Shown here one piece after another: positions 35,283-48,247 of a stretch of 64,000 bases of DNA. Source of the stretch: Setoptus koraiensis (lineage: Eukaryota; Arthropoda). Made by a program: the position numbers and the translations under genes. Every line of letters begins with the position of its first letter. Position 1 is the stretch's first letter. The stretch covers positions 13,330,001 through 13,394,000 of the forward strand of contig CM106586.1 of the NCBI GenBank assembly GCA_048013815.1, in the 5' to 3' direction. Below the pieces are notes generated by a model. That model worked only from the letters and a program-made list of their open reading frames with translations. It did no database searches and was not told where the DNA came from.

Positions 35283-36105
35283 ACAGCAACAACAAATCGA
35301 GCTCGAAAACGCTCTAGATAGTGAGTCGCCAGCAAGTAAGGTCAAAATACCAGCTTTAGATAGGTACAATTTGCGCGAAAAGTCGATAAAGAGTCGCATC
35401 GAGTGCGAACGCAAAAAGAGGCGCACAAGTGTGATTATAGCAACGGCGGACAGCAACACAACAACCAACAGCAACCATAAGTCACCGCTGCTGCTGACCA
35501 GCAACAACATCAAATTGCCGGGCCAGCAAACAACGGCCAGTGCAATGGAGGCGAGCGAAGACAATAGCGAAAACCAGACCAACACCAGACAGCGCCACAA
35601 ACAGGTGAAACAGCCCGCCAACAAGAAACAAAAGCTTCAACAGAGCTCAAACAACGCTGATGTAACAACAACAACAACAGCAACAACCACAACAACTACA
35701 AGCAAAAGCAAGGCGCCACCGTTGAGCAAATATAGGCGAAGAACGGCCAACGCCAGAGAAAGAAACCGAATGCAAGAACTCAATCAGGCCTTCGAATTGT
35801 TGCGCAAGGTTGTGCCGCACACACTCATAGAGTCGCTGGCAACAGGTAGCTGTGCCAGCGTCACCAGCGACGGGGGCCTCAGCTGCGGCGGAAGTAGCTG
35901 CGGCGACGGCGAGAACAAACTAACAAAAATAAATACTCTCAAATTGGCCAAAACCTATATTGAGGCGCTGAGCGAGGTGCTGAACGAGGACGACAGACAG
36001 CGGGGCAAACGGGAACAGCAGCAAGCCGGCTCGCCCGATGGCCAGCAGCGGTCGGGCCTTGCAGCGAGGGTGTGTCCACACCACGGGCCGGTCACCACCA
36101 CCACC

Positions 36106-36141
<36 letters not shown>

Positions 36142-38373
36142 AACAAAAACAAATCATCAATGAATGGCGCAACGCATAAATTATCAGTAACAGATAGCAA
36201 CGACCACCGTGATAACAGCAGCGACAAGCAATCAATTAAACTAACTAGCAATCAAGGGGCCAGCACGGGTAATACAAGACTTGAGCCGGCGTCATCGTCG
36301 TCGGATGGCCGCCAGGTGAAGTCATCAGGAGCAGCTCACAACCATGATAATAATCTCATAGAAACAGATACTCAACAGCGGCGGCGGCAGCAGCAACAAC
36401 GGCAACAACAGCAGCAACAAACTAAACAAAATGATCAAATGGTGATTAACAACAACAGCAACAACAACAACAACAATCAAATCAATCAATCAGCGGAGGT
36501 GCGCCACCACCTAACAGACGCCAACTGCGTCGTGATGCAATCGATGCGCCAACACGACGGGCCAACATATCAAAGCGAGCGAGAGCAACAACAAATCAGA
36601 GCGGCCGATGACGCAATAGCGACCGTGATGCAAAGTCGTCATGATCAATTGAGCGACTCGCCAACAATGTCCTCACCTGGTGGCGTGTCCATAGCAACGG
36701 CGATTAGTCAGCAGCTGCGACAGCAGCAGATTTCGCACAGCGGCAACAGCAGTTTGGCCATAGTTCCGGTCAATGAGAGCATGCCAACGGCAGCATCATC
36801 GCCGCAAACAATAACCGCGCCAACCACGGTGGCCAATCAACTGCAACTGCAGCAGTCAATCGGTTGCGCCAATAATAACAGCGGCAACAACAGCAATTGT
36901 CAGCGAGAAAACGCCAGCCAGCAAATAAACAACAGCAACGAGAATCAATCAACAGGTAATCAATCAATGATGCTGATGATGCAACAGCAGCAGCAACAGC
37001 AGCAGCAGCAGCAATCCATCTTGTTAACATCTAATCAGCATGCGATAATTGGTTGCATCAATCAAGAACAAGTGAAACAAATGCAACAGGTGAACAATCA
37101 GCAGCAGCAGCAGCAAACGATTCTAGTCACAAGAAACCAACAGCAGCAACAGCAACAGCCCCAGACCATTGCAGTGGCCATCTTGGGTTGCATTCCAGCC
37201 TCAATGTTTCAAACTGCTGCTGCTGCTGCTGCCACTAACCAGCAGCAACAGCAGCAAACAATTAATAGTCAATCATCAATTACAATTGATGGCAACAATT
37301 TGATTGGCGCAAAATTAGTGCAATTAGCGAGCGGCCAGCAACAGCAACAACTGACCAGCGCAACAATCAACAACGGCCACACAATTAACATCAGCAACAA
37401 TTCAAGTCAAACAATATATCAGCTGCAACAGCACACCAATCACCTAGATTTTGCCACTGGCCAAAGGCAAACAACTTGTCAACAACAACAACAGCAACAA
37501 CAACAGCAACAACAACAACAACAACAACAACCAACAACAACTAACAACAACAACACGCAATGCAACGGTGCCCAAGCAATGCAACTAATTAACGCTAACG
37601 GACAATTTAATCATTTCACCATAATGAGGCCAGCACAATTGATACAATTGCAGCAGCAGCATCAGCAGCCCCGAACAACCACTTGTAACAACATATCAGC
37701 AACTATTATAGGTCGGCAGCAGGTGAGCAGCGGTTTGCCTGCGACAACTATCACCACTGCACCAACAACAACAGCAACAACAACAACTAACAACGCCAAC
37801 AACTGCGCCATGTTGCACAACAACCAACTACTGCTGCTGCAACAGCAACTGCCCGATAACAATCTCGCCAGGCCACCTACAACAACCATGTGCATCAACA
37901 TTGACCAACAGCAGCAACAACAACTGCTCTTACAATCAAATCAACTGCAGCAACATCAACAACAACAGCAGCAACAACAACAACAATTTCAAGTGCACCA
38001 GCAGCACTTGTTTGCGTCAATGGGCAAGCAACAACAACAGCAACAACAACAGGAGCACCAATTGGACGTACGCCAACTGCTAACCAAGTTCAGCAATCAA
38101 CTTGTTGCAAAGCGCTCGTTGCACAATCATCACAACGGGCCCGCTAATCAAGGCCACCAGCCTGTGCAAAAGAAAACGTATCGTTTCCATAACTACGACG
38201 ACATTCCCGACATCCAGGCCATCAATCAATCGACGGCCCTGGCGGCCACTATGTCAATTAACCAGCAACAGCGCAACCACCATAACAACAACAATTGTTC
38301 CAGTAATAGGCCCTCGTCGCGCGCCTCTAGCGGTCACACAAGCTGCTCTGTGTCGCCCGCGCAAACTCTCTAA
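34555..38373 (+). CDS. bHLH transcription factor, delilah/taxi-like, polyglutamine-rich
   Basis: Encodes 1272 residues in one exon. The bHLH domain lies at about 393-476: basic region [19 protein letters not shown] with the DNA-contacting Glu402, helix 1 to P421, and helix 2 [20 protein letters not shown]. By eye the basic region (KYRRxTANARER) and KLTKIxTLxLA fit delilah/taxi best, with neurogenin/atonal-type group A factors as the alternative. It should bind E-boxes (CANNTG) as a heterodimer with a Daughterless-type partner. The loop is about 33 residues (422-454), Gly/Ser/Cys-rich and far longer than normal. The rest is low complexity: a His-rich stretch near 80-110, many Gln runs, Asn and Thr runs. 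The tail has the ordinary segment [21 protein letters not shown] 34555 is the first in frame, in context AAAATGG. Such long CAG/CAA coding runs suggest a regulator with extensive disordered activation regions. Confidence 0.9.
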
Positions 38374-39100
38374 TTGTTGTTGTTGTTGTTGTTGTCGTTG
38401 TTGTTGTTGTGTCTACAAACAAAGACTATTTAAACTGCTCCAACTGTAGTGTGCAACGGACAACGACTCAACGATCAGCTGATCGGTGCAACCGCAACAA
38501 ACAATGACAAGTGTGATGATTGAACAAAACCGGAGGACAAACAAAGGGGGACAATACTCAAAGTGTGCCGAGTGTTGCCTAACCAACGTGCCGCCTATAA
38601 ACGCACCGCGGGCCGGTGTCGGGCGCAGGCGACGAGCGCGGTCGCCGCGCGCTTATAGGTCCAACTATGCATATCACGGAATGTCCGAATCGGTGGCTGC
38701 TTTGGTCGTTGCTTTGGTTGTTGCGCTCGTTGTTGAGCTTGTTGTTGATGTTGTTGTTGTTGTTGCCAGTGTCGGACGGCAGAGGGTAGCGCTGCCGAGA
38801 GGCGTTGACAGGCGCAAGATTGATGGATTGCCGATCGATTGGAGACACACAAGCAGCGCGTAAGTGACTCGCAACAACAACGACAGCAACAACAACAGCA
38901 ACTACAACAACCACAACAACAGCGGCAGCAACAGCAACAACGACAACAACAGCGACAACAACGGGCAACAACCGAGCAACAACGGCAACGATATCGACGA
39001 CTGCAACAGCCACACTTTTATAGGCTGGCTAGGTGAGCGTGCGTGCGTGCCAACGAGAGGCCATGAAAACCAAACCAAATAAATTAATAAACAACAAGTG
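38374..39100 (+). other. Probable 3' UTR of the bHLH gene
   Basis: Begins with a GTT tract right after the TAA stop and contains GTT/CAA repeats at 38695-38765 and 38875-38960. Two overlapping AATAAA signals at 39078-39083 and 39086-39091 would end a 3' UTR of about 720 bases. The extent is inferred. Confidence 0.4.
39078..39091 (+). terminator. Candidate poly(A) signals of the bHLH gene
   Basis: Two AATAAA hexamers eight bases apart, about 705 bases after the stop codon. Confidence 0.35.
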
Positions 39101-40539
39101 TTTCCAGCGACGATGACTCGATCCGGCGGAGCTTCGTTCTTCGCCCCTCTCGATCTTTTCTTTTCCCTTCGTCTCGTTCTTTCCGTTTCCTTCGTCTCGT
39201 TCTTTCGGTCTGCTTCGTCTCGCCTCGTTCTTTGGGTCTCGCCAGTTGGCCGTTGCAAATGCATGCGCGTCTGCTCGTAGCCCACTCTCGAGCGTCGACA
39301 GCTCGACTCGCAACTTTTGCCAGCGGCTCGGTCTTGCCAGTGGCTCGGATGGTGCTGAGTCGAGCGCCCGCTCTCGTTAGGCAGGCAAACTGGAAAAAGG
39401 CGCGAAACAAGTGCTTGCAAACACTTGCTCTCGACAGTCGATTGTCAGTCACCAAACAGCACTGACAAGGCCGCTGTGTCGACGCGAATCGCACAGGTTA
39501 ATTGCCAGAGGCTCAGGCCAAGTTTTGATATTGTGAGCGGGGGGCTCACAATATCGCAAGTCGACTTATAGGTAAGTCGGTCTAATGACTTGCGAGCTGA
39601 TGAAGTCGATGGGTTTATTTGTGTGTCTCATTATAAACAAACATACATAATAAACGAGCGAGATTTCGTTTCTTATTTACTTTTTGGCATTCGCATAAGC
39701 GTACACACAATCGCACAGTTATCTCGTCTCGTTCATCAGCCGCCACTGACAACGGTGCCAAAACTCAGCCAATTAGCTTGCCACAAGACACTCGTTACCG
39801 TTATTTCTTGTTTGTGTTGTGTCGTGTTGTGTTGTGTTGTGTTGTGTGTCTAAATCTAACAAGACTAACACTTGTTGCAAGGGCTGCACTAAAGGTGCAG
39901 TTACGTCACTGGTGACTCGCTGACACTTGGCGCCTGGCTGGCAACTTGCAGCCAGTTGATTTCGACTTTCAGATCAAATTTTATTTCAACAGCAACAGCA
40001 AACAATCTCGGTGATGTCAGTGAGTCAGTGCCAGACTCGAGAGCCAGTCGTTAAGCCCACTACAACAACTACAAATACAACCACGGCTCCTCCTTTATCG
40101 CTGACGCCCCCACACAATTTTGATCGCATTTAATGTTTGTTTCATTGTAGTTTCTCGGTATTTGCTTGATAGTTGCGGTTTTCGTTGCTGTTGTTGTTGT
40201 TGTTGCTGTTGCTGCTGTTGCACTCACCGATTCAATGGAAACAACACAAAACAAAAATTAATCAACTTTGTCTGTGTGTCGTGCCAGTTAACCGTTTAAA
40301 AATGAGCGACCAGCAAGGTCGCATGTTCATTATCAACCAAACCAGGTCCAATCTAACAACCAGCAACCAGCCGTGATTTCAATCTTAAATCGCTGACAAT
40401 CACTCTCTTGCATTGTTAGTGCGCGACCTACCTGTTGAGGGGCTGGCGGATGCCAACATTTTAACAGCGCCACCTTTTGTCATCGAACATAACTACTGCA
40501 TGCAATCAAGCACTGATCGCAGGCACGGTGGGCGCAGTC
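39101..40539. other. Non-coding stretch after the bHLH gene
   Basis: No supportable gene. It holds a CTCGTTCTTTC-like repeat (39150-39240), the compound hairpin at 39527-39591, a GTGTT run (39815-39848) and a GTTGTTGCT tract (40185-40222). Confidence 0.55.
39527..39591. repeat. Compound hairpin structure
   Basis: First stem GATATTGTGAGC with its exact complement around a GGGGG loop (39527-39555). Immediately after it, GCAAGT...ACTTGC encloses a second stem CGACTTA/TAAGTCG with a four-base loop. Confidence 0.85.
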
Positions 40540-41451
40540 TAGAGGTGCGCTCCTATATCCACGGCCAATATCCGATCCGTTTGAAAAAAAAATTCTAGAT
40601 TCGATCCGTCCATGGATATCCGTATATTTTGAAAAGAGAGTCACGGATTATCCACGGACATCTGCGGATCATCCGTGGATTTGGCACAGAATTGCAATAT
40701 CCACGGCACATAAAATGCAAATTATCCGTGGATCCGTGGATCACGGATAATTTGCATCGTACATGCTCCATCTTTACGCTCACCGATACTTTTAAGCCGT
40801 CTCTACGCTCACTTTAATGAATTAAAGGATTCAGCGCTCACTCTTGCTGTTTGTATCTCGACGCTCACTCTTGGTGTTTGCATCTAGACGCTAACATTCT
40901 CCCGATGCTAACATTAGTCTTGACTCCAGTATGAGTCCCGATGATAACCAACTGTCGACATGGGTGAGGATCGAAAGACCGAATATCAAAAGACCAAATA
41001 CGTTTGACCGAAAATCGAATGAGCGAATACGTTTGAACGAACGTCGAAAGGCCGAGCGTTTATTTGGTCGAATGTTACAAATGCCCGAACATCAATATAA
41101 ACTTAATATCTTCCTCTATCAGACTCTGACGATACGTTTAATATGTTGGCTCATGATGGGCGAAAACTCTTCGACAGTTTTGTTAGGTCTATCCATATAG
41201 ACTTCAAGAATCATCGCTCCGAGACGAGTAGAAGCTGTTCTTGCATCCTCACCTCGTTGGATTTTTCTTGAATCCGTGGATATTCATCAGTATTCACGGA
41301 TGTCCATGGATATCCGTGATTTTTTCTAAGATTTTCAATCCGTCCGTGGATAATAGGCGCTTAAATTTGGCGACCCGAGTCCGATCTGAGTCCGCCGCGG
41401 ACGGATTTTCGACGGATAATCCGCGGATTCAGATCGGACCACGCATCTCTA
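40540..41451. mobile_element. Candidate non-autonomous DNA transposon (hAT-like MITE), 912 bp
   Basis: The ends read TAGAGGTGCG on the left and, on the opposite strand, TAGAGATGCG on the right: an imperfect terminal inverted repeat of the TAGAGRTGNG type known from hAT elements. Inside each end, over about 200 bases, lie many copies of ATCCGTGGAT, CACGGAT and TCCACGG words in both orientations, like subterminal transposase-binding repeats. The middle is AT-rich with GAATACGTTTGA-like repeats and no transposase. The flanking eight bases (GCGCAGTC and CTGCACAC) agree at only four positions, so a target-site duplication is not convincing and the copy is probably old. Confidence 0.55.
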
Positions 41452-42089
41452 CTGCACACAAATATTAACGATGGGCGCCGTCTCGTTTATCGCAGCGCGC
41501 AAAAAATGCCACTAAAGTCCGCCAGTTGATTGCAAATTGGTATCGTGTAGTCTGTTGCGTTGCGATGATCAGTTGGTGCGATCATCGTACATTTTAAGTA
41601 ACTTTTGCAGCTATTATTTGCAGCTAAACAGACCACCACTTGTTGGACTCACTTAATTTGGTGCACAACAGTGCACAGAGCGACGAAAAGTGGTGCAAAT
41701 CGGTGCAAAATGGTGCAAAATGGTGCACAGCTATCCAGTTTGTGACCAATGGGCAATGGCCTAATGGGCTTGCCAAACGACTGCCAAAAGTGAACAAGAG
41801 ACTGTCGTGGGTCATGACGATGCTCGAGACATTACTAATTAGTGAGACAGCGAGAATTCAGGCTAGCAATGTCATCAAATTAATGAGAGTTTGCCTGGCT
41901 TGGCCAAAGTGAAAAGTAAGTAGCTACTAGGCGATTCTTTAATTAGTGTGCGTCTAGTCTATTTTGCTTGCCCTCTGGCAGCTCGATGCCGAGACGCTAA
42001 ACAAACTTGGATTCGCCATTGATTTCTTCTCTGCCATAACGAGCGCCGTCTATTTGTTTGACGTTTGACGTCTAGCTTGTTGTTGTTGT

Positions 42090-42124
<35 letters not shown>

Positions 42125-42604
42125 TTGTTGTTAATGATGGTGGCGCTGGCATCGTCTGGGCGGCATGAGTTTGCGACGCAATCAGATAATAGACAAAAAT
42201 TAATATTATCACTATTATCGAGTTCCTGTTGAGTGAGATGCTGTATCAACACACACACAAACACACTCACAAATACAGATTAGATCATGCTCAATGAATT
42301 AAACCAACCAGACGACGCTCAATTGAAAGAGAGTGCAATAAATCAAGTGCAAGCGCAAGTTTGCATGATGCGATTAGAATAAGAAATGACAACAAGTCAC
42401 CTTGTCGTTGTTGTTGATGTTAATTGATTTTTACATTTGTTGGCTGCTTTGGATTGGCCACTTTGCTTCAGAATAGTCGCTTCACCTTCAACTTTTCTGT
42501 TGCGTTCATTTGTCAAACTCACTGTGAGCAGCTAAGACGAAATAACTTTCGCTCTATCAACAGCACAACTTAGTTGTGTATTTATAGTCCGAGCATGAGA
42601 CGAG

Positions 42605-42635
42605 CTCATTTTATCATGAGCAATGATAAAATGAG
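42605..42635. repeat. Perfect hairpin, 13-bp stem, 5-base loop
   Basis: CTCATTTTATCAT, loop GAGCA, then the exact reverse complement. Confidence 0.92.
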
Positions 42636-44401
42636 TCTGTGAGCAATTAAAATTAACAACGCAATTGTTGCGATTAGAAGCGTCAGAAATTAAAAATTAG
42701 TCAGAGGCGCATGTGGCCATGGTTTCGGTGAGCGGCAACTTTCGGTATGGCAACTTTTGCCGGCTACTTTTAGTCGGAATCGCCCAGCGAAGCGGCTCAA
42801 TGGAACGCAACCCGATTTAAGTGAATTGTTTGCAATCGTTGGTCGCTATTCGCTGAGCTGGTCGCACTCAAGGGGTCGGGTATGCCGGCTCGCCGGCGGT
42901 GCCCAACACTGCCGGCACTGCCGACACGAAATAGGGCTACCGGCGCCACCCGCGCACAATCGGGCGACAGTGAAACTATTGTCTCATTAGCGGGAGTCAC
43001 TTGTTGCCTTTTATTGGCGCTGTCCTAAAATGTCAGCGGTCATTTGCTGGTCATAAATAGTTTGTGTGGCCATACTTGTTTGATGCGGCTCCGCCGATGC
43101 GCCGTTCGTCGGGCAAATGGTCGTATGGCACAACAAGTGCCGCGAACACCATTCAATGGCAACAGCATCAATTGCTAGATGCTGGCTGGCTGGCTGGCAG
43201 GCATTCTTTTTTCGTTGGCACGATTTGTCTCTGTGTGAGAATTATTTAAATTTATCATATAAATTCAAATGGCTCTCAATGTGCTTGCGCCGATGAAAAT
43301 AAGCTGGCACCTAAAATAGAGATGATTATATGATTTATTGGCTGCTTGTGTGAGGCGAGTGTGGTGGTGGCCCTCGCAATCTTCGCTCATATTCGTCGTC
43401 ACGGGAGGCATCACAAGTTAGTCAAGTATATTAATGTGCGCTAACTAGATATTTGATCAATTCAGTGGTTGCATGGGTCTTGCATTGGTACACATACAGA
43501 CACATTACATTGGGCAAACAACAACGACAACAGCCATAGAATACGATGATTTATTTGCCTCTATGCGCCTTTATTACCTGGCCGTATGTGCACTACACCT
43601 GTCGTCGTTGTTTCTTGCTGTTGTTGCTGTTGCTGCTGATGTTGTTGCTGTTGCTGTTGTTGAGTCGCAAAACAACAATTTTACTGCTTGTATGATGATG
43701 TAATATGACCATAACAACAACTATGGCTATACTCTCAATCTTAACAGTGGACAGGTGAGCAATAGTGGCCACTAATCACACAACTTGTGCTCATCATCGT
43801 TCTAAGCGACAAGACTCCCATTTATCTGTCCATCCCAATTTATTATTTAAAATTATTATTCAACTAATTCAACTAAATAGAGATCATCATGACGTCAAGA
43901 GCAAAAATCAAGTCACACACCCGTTTCGGCACTCATCAAAGACACCTGTATCATCGTGATAAGTGCACACATTACTTGTTGGCCTCGATAATTTTGTGAA
44001 TGGTTTGATGGAATGATTTTTTTTATAATTATCCTCATTCACCCTCGAACACACACGGCCAACGGCCAGCAAAAGTTTTGTCCAAGTATGGCGAGCTTGC
44101 TTGTTGATTCATTTTATTGGTTGCTTTTCATTGCCAAACACGACGAATTGACCAGTTGTGCTCACCATCGAAAAGTTTTTCTATTCCTTTTTGCCCGACT
44201 CCGGCCAACAATCGATGTTGCGTGGCTCGAAGTTACAAAAAGCGTAATAATTTCGGAACTGTCAATTGCCAGATCATTAGGGATGTCCAGTGAATAATGA
44301 TATTTTGCGATGGTGCACAAGTTGATACAAAATAGATACAAATTCTAATCGATAGTGCTTGCAAGCAGCACACAGATCGTACAGGGCCCTCAAGTGGATT
44401 T

Positions 44402-44441
44402 AGTGACTCACTAAAAAAGTAGTGACTCACTAAAAAAAGTG
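44402..44441. repeat. Tandem repeat AGTGACTCACTAAAAAA
   Basis: Two near-identical units and a partial third. Each full unit contains GTGACTCAC, an AP-1-type palindrome. Confidence 0.85.
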
Positions 44442-45562
44442 GTGGCTCAAGTACAGGTGAGGTGACTGGTGAATCTGCCAGGAGATTTGAGACCAGAGAG
44501 AAGATTCGATACCAGAAAGAAGCGTTGAGCTGCCTTCTCTCGAGCCACTGGTTGCTCATGGGTGCCATCGCGTAAGTTTGCGTTCGCTTGTATGGAGAGC
44601 GAATGCGATAATAATAATAATTGTTTTGCGAGACTCACCAAACAAACGGTCATCCATTTGTATTTGAGTGAGCGTTTGTGCGCATTTTCGTTCTTGTTTG
44701 TATCGGTGTTTAGCAATTAGAGCAGATAAACTAGAGCAAGATCGATGATACACAATCGTGTGAGTTATATATTATCGCGCAACAGGGCAGGCAAACAACA
44801 TGAGTAGCCGCACTGGCCGCCACCGATCCCCGGGTGGCGCAATCAAAACAGCTCACCTGGTGGTCGCACCTGATCGGCCGGTTTGTATGGCAAACTGGTC
44901 ACTTGAATATTAAACGCTAACAGCAAGTATAACATTGGCGATGGCTGTTGTTGGTGGTGGAACAAGCGCAAAAGAGCCAACAACAATTAGTGGCCCTCTT
45001 GCGGGGCGCTTCCGTAGTGCGATGTTTCATGCCAAGATAAATCACCTCTCTCACTCACCTGTGTCATGCATGTTGGTTCAAGCGATAACCACTGACTGCT
45101 GATGAAACGCTTGTTTGTATGTTGCGCAAATGGTCGCTTGTTTGTATCTGTCGGCCGATATGAACAGTTGATTTTGTGAAAAATCATACTCAACGACGAT
45201 CATCGTACGATTTTGGGCTGCCGAAAATTGATTCCGAGACACAGCGTCATTAGCTGCGGTTTCGCAGCAGAGGCTGGCGTCTGCTCGGGCATCGTAGACC
45301 TCATGCATGCGAGCGTCGATGTTTTTCTTGGCTAGGTGTGCCGGAGCAATTAGGTAAATGGTTAGCTGTGTGCTGTGTGTGAGTTATTGGATTTGAAATA
45401 TATGGCAAGATGAGATTATCCATCATTGCGATGATGGTCGCAAAGTCGCACAATTTGCAGCAGACTGGCGCACGATTTGCCAGCGCGTCAAGGCGAGATT
45501 CGTCTGTCAAATTATTGTGTCATTATTGTTGTCGCTGTCACTGGCAGCCCGTCAGCTCAATC

Positions 45563-45634
45563 TCAGCCATATATCAGCCGAATATCAGCCGAATATCAGC
45601 CGAATATCAGCCGAATATCAGCCGAATATCAGCC
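45563..45634. repeat. 11-bp tandem repeat, unit CGAATATCAGC
   Basis: Six copies, the outermost ones variant. Confidence 0.95.
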
Positions 45635-46363
45635 ATGCGTCAGCTCGATCGAGTGCTCGATTAGTCAGGCCGAAGCCTCTGTAAACACACTCATGGCGCA
45701 ATGTTTATTCAGAGGATTCAAAGCTAGCCGCTTGCGCAATAATGGATATACTGCAAATGGGCCATTGTTTTCCTGTTGACACCAATGCGTCAGTTTTGCT
45801 GTTGCGTAACATGCCTTTTGAGTGTTTGTTTGTTTGCTTGTGAGCAAAGGCTTAGCGGCGGCTGATTTGCGCGACAATCCACTAGTCAGCTAATTAGTCT
45901 CTCTCGTCTTGCAGCCTGCAAGTTACAGACATTACGTCACAACGGTCTATCCGGTATGACCACTGTCGCCCGCATAATACCTACACACGCATTCATACAT
46001 GCGGTATGAGATGCGCGATATGACATGAGTGCCGGATATATCGCGCTCTGCAAAGTGATTGCTGCGTCGTTGGCGCACAATTTCCGTTGTCTCTCCGCAC
46101 CGGATGTTGCGCTCGTGTCCAATTGGTGCGCGCAAGGCTGCGCTGCCGCTCGGGCCGGATAAACTCGTTGACGGAGTGGATCAGTTGCGGCCCAACTGTG
46201 TTTTTAATGCCTGCCTATGTGCTACTTATGTACTTAAATATCTGATAATAACCTTTTACGTTATCATAGAATGTAACGTTCGGCTCGATGCTGCGCTGCC
46301 AAAACTAGCGGCGACCGTTCAAACTAACTACCAGTTAGTTTCTATCGATCAATACCGGCCCGG

Positions 46364-46438
46364 CGACAATCAACGGCACCAGCGGCGACGACAATCAACG
46401 GCACCAGCGGCGACGACAATCAACGGCACCAGCGGCGG
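46364..46438. repeat. 25-bp tandem repeat
   Basis: Three copies of a unit beginning CGACAATCAACGGCACCAGC. The only difference is near the end of the third copy. Confidence 0.95.
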
Positions 46439-47295
46439 CGCCAATTGTCAACTCGTGCCATCCCCAACAGGGACTGCAAGTACAGCCTAACTCGCCCTGA
46501 AGCTCGATGCTCCCCATCGAGTGGTCTAGATGGCGCCACTTCGGCCGGCGAGCCGCAGCTGGGCACTCGGGTGCCCGGCTGCAGGGTGTTGTGGTGCGCA
46601 ACTCGCGGTACGCAAGACGCCAGCAACTCTTGCCGAGGCTCTTGTCGGGCTTGCCGATCCGCTGATATAACTTGGTTGTTGGTGCAAGTTGATTTGTGCG
46701 TTTATATCTATGGAGTGGCAGTAGATTTGCAGTTTCCAGTTTTGGTCACGAGCTGATGAGCGCTTGCGCTAGGTTCATTCATGTTTATAAGCGATGCAAT
46801 CGTCAATGTGCAACAATGTTAGCGTGCGCGTGCCTAGTCTCACTACTCGGCTTGTGATAGTTATGTAACACATGTTACAATTCATTAATCCATCGACAGC
46901 GACAACTCGAACAGCAACGGCGACAACAACAACAACGACAACGACAACGAACACGACAACATCGACAACGCCGACAACTGCATCAACAGCGAACACACAG
47001 CGGCCAGCATCACACAGTGATAGGCATGTTAGCCAGTGTCGCAGCGCCAGCTTCCGGTCAGTCCGATTTGAAATTGTTTAGAATGGTAGTTGACAAAAGA
47101 GATACATAGTTGACCTAGTTGTGCGCGGCCAGTACGCAGTTCAGCCAGGTACCAGGCAACCGTGGTGGCCCCAAGTGTCACAAAGCACAATCATCGCATC
47201 GAATGGTCGAAAGCTGGCTCAGTGAGAAGTTTGAATTTGCGAGTTGGCCCATTCAAACCAATTGCGACAAATTAACCTGCCCAGGGCTGACGATT

Positions 47296-47345
47296 TCAAC
47301 GATATGATACCTCAACGATATGATACTTCAACGATATGATATTTC
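47296..47345. repeat. Tandem repeat, unit TTCAACGATATGATAC
   Basis: Three copies with single-base differences. Confidence 0.9.
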
Positions 47346-48211
47346 AAATTTGAATCTTCCTCACACAACAACTGGCGTCCGAGCTGCGTTTGCATCGTCG
47401 TGAACATCGTGAACACTGTGAATCGCACCCAGCAGCCACAGCCGCAAGTCACAATCGGCGCAAGGTCATCACTTGATCGCGAGTCGCCCCACCAGCAAGA
47501 CGACAAAATCAGCATCGTGCCTCGTGATTGATAGTGCCAAGATCGTTATCTCGCATTTGCCATCGACGTGGCGCTCTTTTTGTGGCGCCCCTTTTGTGAC
47601 GTGAGGCTGCCCCCTTCCGAGAATTGGATAATATAATCATTTATGGTCAGCACACACACACACTCACTCACCATTCATAGCAATAGCAAAGAAAAATGCC
47701 AACAACGACGACAACAACGACAGCAACAACAACAACAAGCTGGACGACAGAATCAATGATGCAATGCAACAACAACAAGAGCTATTAAATCGATTGAATT
47801 GAATGAAAAATTTCATCAGAGCGTGCTTGTCGTGGCAGCCGGACAACAACAGTCAATAGGTTCAATAGCAGGCTAGTCAATAGCGAATAAATTGAATAAA
47901 TCCATTCAATTTCTGAGCTGGCCATATCTCTGCTTCACTGTGTTCCATTGATACCTATGGGTGAATATTGCCAGCAGCACTAGATAACTACAACTCTTGC
48001 ATAAGGCTCATGTAAGTCGCCCCATCGCTTCGTTGCAAGCGGCTTAACGGTATTTCAGGCCGATCATTTATATATTGAATATATATTGAGATATATGTTG
48101 AGATCATAAGTATACAATAATGATGATATGTGGCGTGTGTGTGTCACAATAACATCAATGGGGCCCCAGTGATTTATCAAATCGATGCAATCAACGTACA
48201 AGAAAGCGACC

Positions 48212-48214
<3 letters not shown>

Positions 48215-48243
<29 letters not shown>
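48215..48243. repeat. CA dinucleotide microsatellite
   Basis: About fourteen CA units. Confidence 0.93.

Positions 48244-48247
<4 letters not shown>

Noticed and set aside
35106-35624. 172-codon frame antisense to the bHLH gene
   Set aside because: It is a shadow of the coding repeats, with a long cysteine run from CAA/CAG triplets.
45563-46438. Regular repeats that might be mistaken for a CRISPR array
   Set aside because: The units are contiguous head-to-tail copies without unique spacers, and the sequence is eukaryotic.
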